Source: Thecaphora thlaspeos
Taxonomy: Eukaryota; Basidiomycota; Ustilaginomycetes; Urocystidales; Glomosporiaceae
Direction of reading: 5' to 3'
Assembly: GCA_900291925.1 (NCBI GenBank)
Contig: UWYS01000013.1
Span: forward strand, 248,001 to 312,000
DNA length: 64,000 nucleotides
Both the position numbers and the translations under genes were made by a program. Positions 53,497-64,000 of the stretch are shown here, in pieces; position 1 is the first letter of the stretch, and the number at the start of each line of letters is the position of its first letter. A model generated the notes under the pieces. That model was not told where the DNA came from. It was given only the letters and a program-made list of their open reading frames with translations, and did no database searches.

Positions 53497-54983
53497 CTTC
53501 GTCGTTGTCTTGTGCTGTGGTCTATCCGAGATGTGCTACAGTTTCAAGGTGAGGTGGATCGAGGGCCGACGGGCGATGCCTCTTGGTCGAGCTGTGACGA
53601 AGGATGGCAGAAGAGTTGAGGCGATGTCGCGGTACGGGCAATCGCCTTGTAGATTGGCGGTCGGATGGTGGCGGATGGGCTGGCGAGATGTGCTAGGGGC
53701 TGGGAAGGAGATCGTTAAGCTGTATGCAGTCGTTAGACGGGAGGGCACCGAGGGGAAGGCTGCTCGGGAAGGGAGTGGAGGGCGTCGAGGGCGTGATATG
53801 AGGTGGAGGCGGGAAGGAAGGAGCCATGGACCGATGGCCATGACGACAAAGGCAGGCAGTCGGAGGTGAGGCGCTTTGGCGAGCGGGCTGAGCTAGAGCG
53901 ATGGAGGCAGGCAAGCAGCAGAGCTCCCCCGCTCGCCGCCTTGGAAATCTTCGACGCACCACAGCAACCAACCGGATCGCAGACAGCCAGCCATCGTCGT
54001 GCACATGCACTATACCGATTCGGGTTGAGTCAGTGACCCACATCACAGCGCAGCGCAGCCCAGAGCGCAGCGCGGAGCTGCAAAGAGAGCTGTAGCCAGG
54101 AGGAGGAGGAGGAGGCGGCCCTCACACTGAGCGCATCGTGGCAGCAGCAGCGTTGAGGTTTCGAGTAGTGTGCGTATTGCGGCCGACGACGCAGCGCACA
54201 GGCTCCAGGCAAGCTAGCTAGCTATGTAGCGTCGCTGATTGCGGCGGGGCAGCTCACCAACTTAGCAAGGGAGCGAGGGGCGAGATGATGGCGACGAGAG
54301 GGGAAAGGCGCGCTGAATGGATGTTTAGGGGCTCCAACTTATGTACCTGCATGCAGACGCTCCTGGGCCCGCCGCCTCGCCGCCTCGCCGCATCGCCTCT
54401 CGTCTCGTGCCGCGCCCTGTCCCCGTCTTGGCGAGTGCGCGGTGCGCGATGCGCCAACATTTAAATTAGGCCTCGTGGCTCGTGCTGCGCCCGATTGGGC
54501 GCGTTGAAATCGGGAACAGGCCCACCTTGCCTGGCCCGATCCACGAGACGCGACGCGCCAGCCAGGACAGCGCAGAGGCTGGCTCGCACCTCCACAACAG
54601 CGGCGCAGGCGGGCGGACCCTTCGTTGATCCAACACGCACCACAGTCTGGCTGGCTTCTTTCCAATCAAGAACCTCGTCGCAACATCGCCGCTCCCTCCA
54701 CCACTGTCGCCGCCGTCGCCGCTGCCGCCGCCACCGCCGACAGCCGCAAGGCGCAGATTGACGCACGTCCTACCCCTCTCGTCTCTCTTCCGCCCGCCAT
54801 GCAGCCTGCGCACCGCCAGACGCCTTCCACCTCTTGACCTGCCTCTCCCCTCCCTCGATTCTCTCACGCACACTGCAGACTCAGGCCCTCAGCCTCAGCC
54901 CCTCCGAATCTCGACGCGCGCAACATCCTGCGCACATCAAGGCGAGGCCGCACAGTTCCGCGCGCAACTGACGCCGTCTCGCC
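53497..54983. other. Divergent intergenic region between the MARVEL-like gene and SMC6
   Basis: About 1.5 kb. A GGA-type triplet run lies near 54099-54115 and the final 400 bp before SMC6 are C-rich leader. No conserved open frame or RNA gene is seen. Confidence 0.5.
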
Positions 54984-57900
54984 ATGTCCGTCCTAGGCAA
55001 GAGGGTCTCCGACCATGGCACCGCCCATGCCAATGCTTCCGCCTCGGGCAGCGCAGCGCCGCAAAAGGTGCACCTCCTCCCACCCCTTTCCGTCTTGCAA
55101 AAAGACGTCAGTCTCTTCTCAAGCGGACAAGCTAAAAGTTGCTCGCTCGCCTTTCACGCTGACCACCTCCGCCTTTCTTCTCATCCACGTCCACACAAGC
55201 AGAAAGCGCGCATCGCCATCGCACCCGACGACGAAGAAGAAGAAGAAGAAGAAGAAGAAGCAGAAGAAGCAGCAGATCTGCTCTCTCAGCTCGTCGCCGG
55301 CGCCTCGCAACACGGCGGCCGTTCAGCCAGCGCCATCATCGCGGAGAGGGGCAAGCCGAAGGACGTCAGGCTCGCGCTGGCCGCTCTGGAGCGTGCCGAA
55401 CAGGAGCCACAGGCCGCAGACGAGGAGCAGGAAAGGCTCGACAGGGAGGCGTTCGAGCGCGAGGATCAGCAGGCGTACAGCATGGCCGAGCTCAAGGCGG
55501 GCGCGATCGAAAAGGTCGAGCTGATCAACTTCATGTGCCACGACCACTTCTCCATCAGGCTCGGCCCGCGCCTCAACATCATCATCGGCCAGAATGGGAG
55601 TGGCAAGAGCGCCATCCTCACAGCCATGACCATCGCTCTCGGCGCAAAGGCGAGCGCGACCAACCGCGCCTCCAACCTGCGCACGCTTGTCAAACACGGC
55701 CGGAACCAGGCGACGGTGCGCATTGTCCTCTCCAACCAGGGCGACGAGGCATTCAAGCCCCATCTCTACGGCAGCAAGATCATCATCGAGCGGCGCATCA
55801 AGGCCGATGGGCCCGCCACCTGGAAGCTCCAGGACCAGGCGGGCAAGACGGTGGAGACGACGAGCGCCGAGCTCCATGCCATCTGCGATCAGTTCAGCCT
55901 CCAGATGGACAATCCGATCAATGTCCTCACGCAGGATAATGCGCGCCAATTCCTCGGGACCAATGATGAGAAGAAGCTCTACACACTCTACTACGAGGGG
56001 ACCCAGCTCAGCACGCTCTCGCGCGAGGTCGAGATCATCAAGGTCAACCTGACCAAGATGCAGACGCAGCTCGTTCAACAGAAGCGCGCGCACGACCGCC
56101 TCAAGGAGAACCTTCAGGAGGCCGAGCGCCAATGGGAGCGCGTCCAGGCGGCGCGCACCTACCAGACCAAGATCGACGACCTCAAGAACGAGATGGCCTG
56201 GGCGCTGGTGGCAGAGAGCAAGGCGAGCGTCGAGCAGGCCATGGTCCGGATCGACAGGTGCACCGACAATCGCAACAAGTACCGCTTCGAGCTGGAAAAG
56301 ACGCAGGAGGAGCTGCGCCAGGTGGGCGAGCAGATCACGATGTACGAACAGGAGGAGCGCTCGCGCGCCGAAAAGCAGGCGCCGCTCGTCGATGACCTCA
56401 AGGCGCTCAAGCAGCGGATGGCCGCCAAGCGGTCGGAACAGGAGCAGGAACGCTCCAAGGAGCAGGACCTGGCGCGCCAGAAAAAGTGGCTGCGCGACGA
56501 GATCGATGAGATACAGGCCAAGATCGACGCCGAGACGGCCAAGCTCGCCGACGACGGGCGCAAGCGGCGCGAGGCGCTCGAGGAGAAGCAGCTCGAGGTG
56601 CGTCAGAAGCTCGATGAGTTTGAGGACGAGCAGGCGACCAACCAGCAGGAGCTCAGCAAGCTCGAGGAGCAGCGGACCAAGGTCATCAGCCAGCTTGGCA
56701 AGGCCGAGGCCGAGCGCGACGACCTCCGTCGCCGGGCCGAGACGGGCGACATGCACCTCCACAACCTCCAGGCCAGCAGCAAGAACAGCATCGCCGCGTT
56801 CGGCGGTGCTATGGTCCCGCAGCTGCTCCAGATGATCGAGCGCGACCAGGGGTGGGTCCGCAAGCCGATCGGCCCGCTCGGCAGGCACATCAAGCTGCGG
56901 GAGATGAAGTGGGCCGGCGCGCTCGAGAGCGTCGTCGGCAACACGCTCAACGCCTTCTTCGTCACCTGCCACGCGGATCGCATGCGGCTCGAGCGCTACA
57001 TTCGCCAGCTCAAGTTGAACAAGTCGATGGTCCTGACGGGCAGCGACGAGCTGTTCGACTTCAGCTCGGGTGAGCCGGACCCTGGGGTGGTCACGATCCT
57101 GCGCGTGCTCGAGTTCGACAACGAGATCGTCAAGCGCCAGCTGATCATCTCGGTGCGCATCGAGCGCTCGGCCCTAGTCCCGACGCGTGCCGACGGCGAC
57201 CGGCTGATGCGCGAGCGTCCGCAAAACGTACAGAACTGCTACAGCGCCGACCTCTACCAGGTGAAGGGCGGTGCGCAGGGGAGCGCCTCGATCGCGCTAC
57301 AGAAGCACGACGGCCCGCCGCGCTTCTCGCAGAGCAACAAGGAGGCGATGGCCGAGGTGGCGCGGGAGCGCAAGGAGATCGAGGCGGAGCTGACGCTGGC
57401 CAACGAGCGGATCCGACAGCTCGTTCACACGCGCGCCGAGATCGACAAGAGCATCATTGCGATCAAGCGGCAGGCGCTGCCCGCCCTGCACCGCCAGATT
57501 CAGGCATACAAGCAGGAGCTCCACGGCATCAACGAGGACCTCAAGGAGGACGAACCGGCCAACATCCGCGCGCTCGAGCAGGCCAAGGAGGAGAGCGAAA
57601 AGGCGGTCGAAGCCAACGTCGAGGAGTTCAAGGCGGTACAGGCGCGCAAGGAGGCGCTCGAGAACGAGATGCGGCGCCTCGAAGAGGAGCGCGACAAGAT
57701 CCGCTCGAAGTTGGAAAACTTCCAGAGCGCAAGCGCCACCGTTGGCGAGCGGATCCTCAAGCAGACCGAGCGGCGCGTCAAGCTGATCAACAACCAGTCC
57801 TACTGGCAGGAGAAGGTGGATGCGGCCGAGGCGAGGCTGGCGGACGCCACCAAGGACGAGGCGGAGAAGGCGGCCGAGCTCGACGCCATGGTGGCCGAGG

Positions 57901-58872
57901 CGGCGCAGTTCTGCGAGGAGCTCGAGACGTCGCGGACACCCGACGAGATCCACCGCGAGATTGACGCGACAAAGGAGATGCAGCGCAAGTCGAGCCGCGA
58001 GTCGGGCATCAGTCTGTCGCAGGCGCAGCGCGAGCTCGAGGAGGCAAAGGAGAAGCGCGACAAGGGCGAGGAGCAGTACCGGCTGATGAACTCGCTGCAC
58101 GTCATCCTGCAGCGCGCCAGCCTGAAGCGGTGGGACAAGATCAACGAGTTCAAGCGCTCCACGGCGAGCCGCACCAAGCATCTCTTCACCAAACACCTCC
58201 AGAAGCGCGGCTACTCTGGCTCGCTCCACTTTGACCACGGCGCCAAGACGCTCAAGATGGACGTCTCGACAAACGACCGCGGTGGCGGCGGCGGCGGCGG
58301 CGGTGGACGCGGCGCCAAGAAGGGCGACCCCAAGGCGCTCTCTGGCGGCGAGAAGTCGTACACCACCACGTCGCTCCTCCTCTCGCTGTGGCAGGCGATC
58401 AAGAGCCCCATCCGGTGTCTCGACGAGTTCGACGTCTTCATGGACACCTTTAACCGCAAGATTGCGCTGGATCTGCTGATGGGCGAGACGATGGCGTACA
58501 AGAACGTCCAGTACGTTCTCATCACGCCGCTGGAGCTGCCGGGCAACGTCAACGTCGAGCAGGAGTGAGTAGCAGCGTGGGACGCGGGGGTCCGTGGTCA
58601 CCCCGTCGAGGTGTGAATCGGGAGCTGACATCTCGTCTGTGCCGTCCCCTTGTTTGTCGTTTCATCCTCCCTTATCCCCCCATTTTTTTTTTCTTTCTTT
58701 GCAGCGGCGTCATGGTCCACAAACTTGCCGAGCCCGAACGAGGTAAGTCTCCCTCTTCCGTTCGCCAGTCGGTGCCTCGCCTCGCACACGCGCATCGTAT
58801 ACTGACGATATCGTTGCATCGCCTGGACCATTCTCTCATCCCTCGACAGGCCAAAACATGATGATGGGATGA
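54984..58872 (+). CDS. SMC6: SMC6, structural maintenance of chromosomes subunit of the Smc5/6 complex
   Basis: Three exons (54984-58564, 58705-58742, 58850-58872; phases 2 and 1) encode 1213 residues. After an acidic N-terminal extension with a Glu run (about 1-170) comes the head half IEKVELINFMCHDHF with Walker A GQNGSGKS (about 202). Coiled coil follows to about 600, then the hinge (about 607-770, GPLGRHIKLREMKWAGALE), a returning coiled coil, signature ALSGGEKSYTT (about 1115) and Walker B PIRCLDEFDVFMD (about 1147). The two tiny last exons add VMVHKLAEPERGQ, matching the conserved SMC6 ending V-x-x-x-x-x-x-D/E-P-E-R, so the stop right after exon 1 is not the real end. With Smc5 and the Nse subunits it resolves recombination intermediates and restrains extrachromosomal DNA. 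A run of Gly sits just before the signature motif. Confidence 0.95.
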
Positions 58873-59121
58873 CACCCTTCGCACCTTGCTGTCCGACACG
58901 CTACCGCTCCGCCCGTCCTGTCCATTGTCGTCACAGCGTCCATCCCCCCTCTGTTTCGTCCTCTTGTACTCTACTGTTTCCGTCTCGTTGCATCTTCATT
59001 CGGATCCCTGCTGTTCACTACACGCATCGAATCCCCTCCCCCTCATCGCGGTCCCTGCCTTTGCAACGTGGACCTGAAATGCTATCATCCTCCCTTCCCA
59101 CCTCACCGTCTCGACGGGCCA
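58873..59121. other. Convergent intergenic region, SMC6 and ketopantoate-reductase-like gene
   Basis: About 250 bp of C/T-rich sequence shared by two 3' ends. Nothing else is seen. Confidence 0.5.
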
Positions 59122-60828
59122 CTACGATCCAGTGACCTTTGCCGTCTTGATCCTGACGAGACTGGTCAAGAGGTCATTTGCGGGAGTCTCTACACCATAA
59201 CCTCTTCCTAGAGCCGATACGTAACCGTTGATATAGTCGATTTCGGTACTTCCTCTTCTGCTTTTGAGGTCTGCATGCATGCTGGACCAATTTGCCGCTG
59301 TCAATCTCACGGCTCGTTGCACTTGGTGGTACAGTGCTGTGGCGGTTAGACTTGGATGCAGAGCTGGTTTTCCATCTTCGTTTGTTCGCACTAGCATCTC
59401 GGTCGTATTCAACGTGGAGGCGCAGGGGAGTTTGGAAGATCGATGACCGTGTCTTGTCGATAAAGGTGCAGGGGAGGATTGACGGTCGAGATGCTCCCGT
59501 ACTTGCGCTTCCAGTACGGCCGAGATTTCGAAACAGACAGACCACATGGCGTCCTGCGCTGGTGAGTTGGCGATCAGGTCGCCATTGCGACAGTCCGTCA
59601 CGGCCGTGAGCGGATTGATGCAGGCGTTGATGGCCAACTTGCGCAGCGCTATCAGTTGGTATTCCCTGATGGGGATCCAGTGGACGTTGAGCGGTAGCGC
59701 GAGCAGCGAAGAGACGGTGTGCCGTAACGTCCGCAGGCTAGGGACGTCCGGAATCCCGTCGACGTCGAGCAGGCTGTGCGTCGGCGTCGATATTGTCGCT
59801 ACCGTCTCTTGGGATGACGACGACGACTTCTGTTCGGCCAGGGCGACATCGGCGGCCGCGGCGGCAAACTTGTCCCATCCGCTGCCTACGACGCTGCGCC
59901 GTAGGGGCGGGAGGTCGTCGTGCTCTGCCGCGGCCGAGCTAGCTATTGGCTGGGCGGCCTTCTCCGCGTCGAGCGCCGTCTCGAAGCCCTGCTCGCCCGC
60001 ACGGGCGTTGGGGACGACGCTAAAGTGCAGCTCGCCCACGCCGGCATGGACGACGTTGAGCGGCGCCTTCCTCCACACACCGTGGGTGGTGGTGCCGAGG
60101 ACAAAGTTGGGGCGCGTCTCTGGGTCCTTGAAGAAGCGGTCGACGAGCGTATCCATGACGCCCATGCCATTCTGGATGAGGACGACGGTGCTCCACGGAT
60201 GGAGGCGCGGGAGGAGCGGCTTGAGCGCAGTCAGGGTGGCGTCGCACTTTGTCGTGATGATGAGGCTGTCTATGGGCGAGTGCAGCGGGTCAAAGAACTT
60301 GCCCTCGAGCGTCGAGATGATGGAGATGCCATTGTCGCGATCGCGGATCGGGGTGGCGTAGGTGGTGGTGGCCAGGCTGGGACCGGCGTTGCGCGATATG
60401 GAAAAGACGTCCGAGCCGTAGTCGTTGGTGCGGACGGCGGAGGCGACGACGTCTGTGGCTGCGCTGGATCTTTCGACGTTGAAGGCGGGTTCGACGCCGC
60501 GCACACCGTCGCGCTCGACGAGGATGGAGCTGCTGGCGCGCTTGTTGATCTGCTTAGCAAAGAGACGGTCGCGGACGTGGAGGGTGACGGAAGTGTTGCG
60601 CGGGTCGGGGAGGTGGGATTTGACGTGTGGTGGGATGTGGGAGACGGAGGGGGCGCTCGAGGCGGACTGTGGTGGGGGATCGTTTGAGAGGTTAGAGAGG
60701 AGGAGCGTGTTGCGCGCCTGGGCGCGGCTAGGCGGTTCGAGGAGGGCACGCTGCGCTCGTATTGAGCGCTTGAGGTGGAAGCCGACCAAGGATCCGATGG
60801 AGCCGACGCCGAGCAGGTGGAAGCGCAT
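59122..60828 (-). CDS. Ketopantoate reductase-like protein (ApbA/PanE family)
   Basis: One exon encodes 568 residues from an ATG at 60828. The N-terminus is a dinucleotide-binding motif GVGSIGSLVG (about 7-16). The middle has VVLIQNGMGVMD, typical of the family around the substrate cleft, and the C-terminal domain has KLAINACINPLTAVTDCRNG with the Lys and Asn residues used in catalysis and substrate binding. The end, YGVETPANDLLTSLV, is the usual closing helix. The enzyme class reduces 2-dehydropantoate with NADPH in pantothenate and CoA synthesis. At 568 residues it is well above the 300-380 typical of yeast or bacterial forms. The excess is Ser/Ala/Thr-rich insertions after the nucleotide motif and before the C-terminal domain. 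Fungi carry several paralogues, so another 2-oxo-acid substrate is possible. Confidence 0.85.
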   Translation of the reverse strand: MRFHLLGVGSIGSLVGFHLKRSIRAQRALLEPPSRAQARNTLLLSNLSNDPPPQSASSAPSVSHIPPHVKSHLPDPRNTSVTLHVRDRLFAKQINKRASSSILVERDGVRGVEPAFNVERSSAATDVVASAVRTNDYGSDVFSISRNAGPSLATTTYATPIRDRDNGISIISTLEGKFFDPLHSPIDSLIITTKCDATLTALKPLLPRLHPWSTVVLIQNGMGVMDTLVDRFFKDPETRPNFVLGTTTHGVWRKAPLNVVHAGVGELHFSVVPNARAGEQGFETALDAEKAAQPIASSAAAEHDDLPPLRRSVVGSGWDKFAAAAADVALAEQKSSSSSQETVATISTPTHSLLDVDGIPDVPSLRTLRHTVSSLLALPLNVHWIPIREYQLIALRKLAINACINPLTAVTDCRNGDLIANSPAQDAMWSVCFEISAVLEAQVREHLDRQSSPAPLSTRHGHRSSKLPCASTLNTTEMLVRTNEDGKPALHPSLTATALYHQVQRAVRLTAANWSSMHADLKSRRGSTEIDYINGYVSALGRGYGVETPANDLLTSLVRIKTAKVTGS

Positions 60829-61476
60829 GGTATGGCGGTGGGGTGGGGTGGGGCAGTGTACGCTGTGTTGCCTGTCGCTATGGGAGAAGGCGGTGAGCGA
60901 GTGGCGCCGCGGTGTGTGTGTGAGAGGAAGAGAGAAAGAGGGAGAGGGAGGAAAGGACAGGCGGATGGGGTGCTATGTGGGCAATATCCGGTGCAGCTTT
61001 AGTGGTGCGGCGAGTTGCGTGGCGGCGAAAGAAGCAGGTGAGTGGATGGCGCGGTGGCGAGGAGGACGATGAGGAGAGGAGGGAGAAGGAGAGGAGGGAG
61101 AGGGAAGCGACAACGACGACGACAATTACACCAGAACAAGTGGCGCAGCTGCCTTCCCTTGCAATGTGGAGAATACAAAAATTCAACACGAGCGGCCAGG
61201 CGCGGGGCGGGCGCGCTTGCCTTACAGTGACATAGCTCAGTTAGTTGGGGCGTCTGCAAGAGACAGTAGCGCCTCGGCAGCCGCGTCGACGCCGGATCCG
61301 CGCCCGCTCGCTGGCCGCGCTCCACTTGACTCTCACTCTCTCTCACAGCTCCACCTCGACCCCGACCCCGACCCCCGACTCCGACCTGGCCACCACCACC
61401 TTCCCGTTGCCCCCCCGGCCATCTTCCTCCCTCTCTCCCAATGACGCGCTAGCCCACCATCACCCCTCTCTCCGCC
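60829..61476. other. Bidirectional promoter region of the ketopantoate-reductase-like gene and TAF1
   Basis: About 650 bp. It contains a GAGGA-rich tract (61055-61110), a tRNA D-arm-like sequence (about 61229-61260) without a matching 3' half, and a C-rich leader just before TAF1. No gene is called. Confidence 0.5.
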
Positions 61477-64000
61477 ATGGACGACGAGCAAAACGCCGCC
61501 AGCCACCTCGGCGGACTCGCCCTCGGCAACGTCCTCCGCGACCTCGGCATCGAAGGCGAACACCAGTCAGACCTACAACGACTCGGAATCGCCTCTTCCA
61601 GCACCGCACTCAAGAGCGAAGAAATCTACAACCACCGCTTCAACGATGACGACGACGACGACGACGATAATCACCGCCGCTTCGGCCCACGCAGCGGCGC
61701 TACGCCCACCGACCCCTTCGGCGCCCGCAACGGCGGCGGCCCAAACGCCAGCGCAAAGGACTGGGAGAGAGAGGTAGACGACGAGATGCGCAAGGAACTC
61801 GCCCAGGAGCGCGACTCCGAAGAGAGGGCCGCACTCGACCGCTACTACCGCCAGGGCATCGCTCAGCTCCAGCGGCCCACTGCCCGTCTCCGAGGCGAGG
61901 ACGACGACGACGACGAAGCCGACGACGGCGGCGCAGACGATGTCCCCCTCTCCCGCCAGCATCAGCATCAACAGCAGCAACGCCCTCAACCACCTGGTCC
62001 CGCCTCTGCTACAGCCACGCCGCACAGCCTGGGCCCGCAGACGCCCGCCTCCACCTCCTCCCTCGACACCGGCGGCATCCGCATCAAGGCAGAGGCCGAA
62101 GATGACAACAGCACCTCGCTCTTCTCGCTGCCATTGCCGGCCTCAGCATCTACGCCCGCCATCGTCCTGCCTACCGGCGCTAGGTCCCCTTCACCGCAGA
62201 CGCCCCCTCCGCCAGAGCTCCTATCCCGCCCTGTCATCGATATGGACGAGGTCCGCCGCCTCTTCCCAGACTTTGACTCCGACAAGGTGCTCAACTTCAC
62301 CGACCTCTTTTCCACCCGACCGGCCAAGAAGCGCAAGCTTGCCGCCAAGCCGGCGCAGTTCCACCTGCCACCCGATGACGAGCTGCCTCTGCCACCGAGC
62401 ACGCGCGAGAGCATCCTGCAGCCGGCGGCCAACCGACGCACCCAACACGCCCCGCCGCTAATCCCACAGCTCACCAGCGACCTGCTCCGCGCAGCACGAC
62501 AGCGGGACCAAGATGAGCGGGACACGGATGACGAGGACCTCGAGGCGATTGCAACGGCGGGCGTCACGGCAGCGCGGCAGGGGCGGCGCAACGCCAAGCT
62601 GGCCATGGTCGAGCTCGACGACTGGGAGGAGCGGATAGCCTGGGGAGATGGACACGGTCAGGGTGACGATGCTCTGAACGGCGGCAGCAGCGGTGGCGAG
62701 AGGATCCTACTCGATACCGGCGCCACCACCCCTCCGTACGAGCACGGCTCGCTGATACCGAGCATCCATAAGCCATTCAACCACGAGCTGTCGAGTGGAG
62801 GGTGGCTGCGCAGCATCATCTGGGACAACAACTGCACCTTCCAGGCGTTTGATCAGCTTGTCCTCGACATGAATGACCCGCAGATGATGCTCGAGGAGGA
62901 TCTCGGACCCAAGACCAAGCATAGCTCCCTCTTCCGCTCCGATGCCCCCACTCAAACGGCAGCTGAACGCGCGACCAACGGCGGCGGTGCAAGGGCCGCG
63001 GCTGAGCAGGATCCGTTCAACCTCTCCAACGACCGCTTCTACGAGCAGACGCGCGACCATCGCCAGCGCGTCCGCCAGACGCTCGGAAAGCTCGTCGTCC
63101 AGCACGCCTGGCCCGCCACCAAGCTGCAGCTCCCTTGGTACAAGACCAAGCTCACCAAGCAAGAGGCCCGCTCATTCCACCGCCCGGCGATGCAGTTCCC
63201 TACCAACATGCCGCTCACCTTTTCCAAGACCCGCTCGTCGAAGAAGAAGAAGGACGGCGGTGGCAACGCCAAGAAGGCCAAGGACCCCAACGAGATGCTG
63301 CGGAGCACGCGCGACCTGACTCTCAAGGACACGGGCCCCTTCGTGCTGTACGAGTACTCGGAAGAGTATCCGCCGCTCTTCTCCAACCTCGGGATGGGCA
63401 GCCTGCTGGTCAACTACTACCGCAAAAAGACGCCGCAGGACGAGCACATCCCCAAGGTCGACATCGGCGAGCCGTACGTGCTCGACGTGGCCGACGAGTC
63501 GCCTTTCATGAAGTTTGGCAACATCGAGGCGGGTCAGGTCCAGCCGACGCTCTACAACAACTTGATCCGCGCGCCCCTCTTCCGCCACAAGCCGGCTCAC
63601 ACCGACTTCCTGCTGATCCGCAGCACGACCAAGAACGAGATCCGCTACTACCTCCGCGAGATCAAGAACCTCTTTGTCGTCGGACAGACCTACCCAATTC
63701 AGCCCATCCCCGGCCCGCACGCTCGCCTCGTCACCAACAACATCAAGTACCGCCTCCAAATGATCGCTTACAAGCTGATCCAGAAGAGCTACCGGCAGCG
63801 GATCAAGATCCACCGCCTGATGCGCTACTTTCCGGACCAGAACGAGCTACAAATGCGACAGCGGCTCAAGGTGAGTCGTCGCGGAGTGGCCCGTTCCCGC
63901 CCCGCGCTGAGTGTGTCTTGGCCTCAGGCGTCTTATCGCTTACACTTCTGATATACTTCCCCTTTGGTTCTCGCTACATGCCGCCCTGCACGGCCCGCAG
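61477..64000 (+). CDS. TAF1: TAF1, largest TFIID subunit (5' part, runs off the window)
   Basis: The first exon (61477-63870, 798 codons) ends phase 0 at a GTGAGT donor after QMRQRLK. The window's last bases read CCCGCAG, a plausible acceptor, so the next exon may start at the first base beyond the window. The N-terminus has an acidic segment with Asp runs (about 52-60 and 140-150). The region about 441-798 matches the TAF1 core (DUF3591): GGWLRSIIWDNN, DPFNLSNDRFYE, HAWPATKLQLPW, SLLVNYYRKKTPQDEH and SPFMKFGNIEAGQ. TAF1 scaffolds TFIID with TAF7 and other TAFs at core promoters. The RAPiD C-terminal part and any bromodomain or zinc knuckle lie outside the window. Confidence 0.92.

Noticed and set aside
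55323..56972. 549-codon open frame antisense to SMC6
   Set aside because: The Leu-rich pattern is the complement of Lys/Glu coiled-coil codons. The sense strand is unambiguous SMC6.
61229..61265. tRNA-like sequence GACATAGCTCAGTTAGTTGG upstream of TAF1
   Set aside because: It resembles a tRNA 5' end and A box, but no matching acceptor strand, T arm or B box occurs within 200 bp downstream and the anticodon stem does not pair. At best it is a decayed fragment.

Overview
The window is a gene-dense, GC-rich, intron-containing eukaryotic chromosome segment, most likely from a basidiomycete fungus and plausibly a smut-related yeast (Ustilaginomycotina). That placement is an inference. It rests on about 20 short introns (about 90-225 nt, donors mostly GTGAGT or GTAAGT), C/T-rich leaders upstream of start codons, a fungal exocyst, a Yor1-type ABC pump, a PA28 proteasome activator, and a 75-nt initiator tRNA interrupted by a 31-nt intron. 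I could not check the lineage by alignment.

Layout, left to right. At 0.4-5.5 kb there is a Yor1/MRP-type ABC exporter (-). At 7.5-10.2 kb is NPL4 (+), followed by a secreted, probably Kex2-processed repeat precursor (11.0-12.9 kb, +). Mitochondrial ribosomal protein uL1m (13.3-14.7 kb, -) and a hotdog thioesterase (14.9-15.7 kb, -) come next. A 5.3-kb gene-poor stretch (15.7-21.0 kb) holds only the initiator tRNA-Met and some repeat-like structure. A 1598-residue membrane synthetase fills 21.0-25.9 kb (+). It joins an acyl-CoA-ligase-like adenylation domain, a carrier protein and a Pls-type terminal module of six membrane spans alternating with three hexapeptide-like domains. The centre carries TIM17 (+), SEC5 (-), PA28 (+), a Baeyer-Villiger monooxygenase pseudogene with two nonsense codons (33.4-35.1 kb, -) and a membrane-anchored heparinase II/III-like protein (36.4-39.2 kb, -). 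The right side carries a very large GATA zinc-finger protein (-), a PPR protein (+), a second hotdog thioesterase with a 13-nt exon (-), a MARVEL-like tetraspan protein (-), SMC6 (+), a ketopantoate-reductase-like protein (-) and the 5' part of TAF1 (+), which runs off the right edge.

Most genes are single-copy housekeeping functions: ERAD/Cdc48 (NPL4), protein import (TIM17), secretion (SEC5), proteasome activation (PA28), mitochondrial translation (uL1m, PPR), genome maintenance (SMC6) and transcription (TAF1, GATA). No biosynthetic cluster or CRISPR array is visible, and no intact transposon was recognised. The most unusual items are the Pls-like adenylate-forming membrane enzyme with two tandem AMP-binding C-terminal subdomains, the repeat peptide precursor with a 93/95-identical internal duplication, the monooxygenase pseudogene whose stop codon replaces the family's fingerprint Trp, and the intron-containing initiator tRNA.

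All exon boundaries were set by eye from splice consensus plus protein-family continuity. CDS coordinates span first to last coding base including introns, which are listed in each entry.
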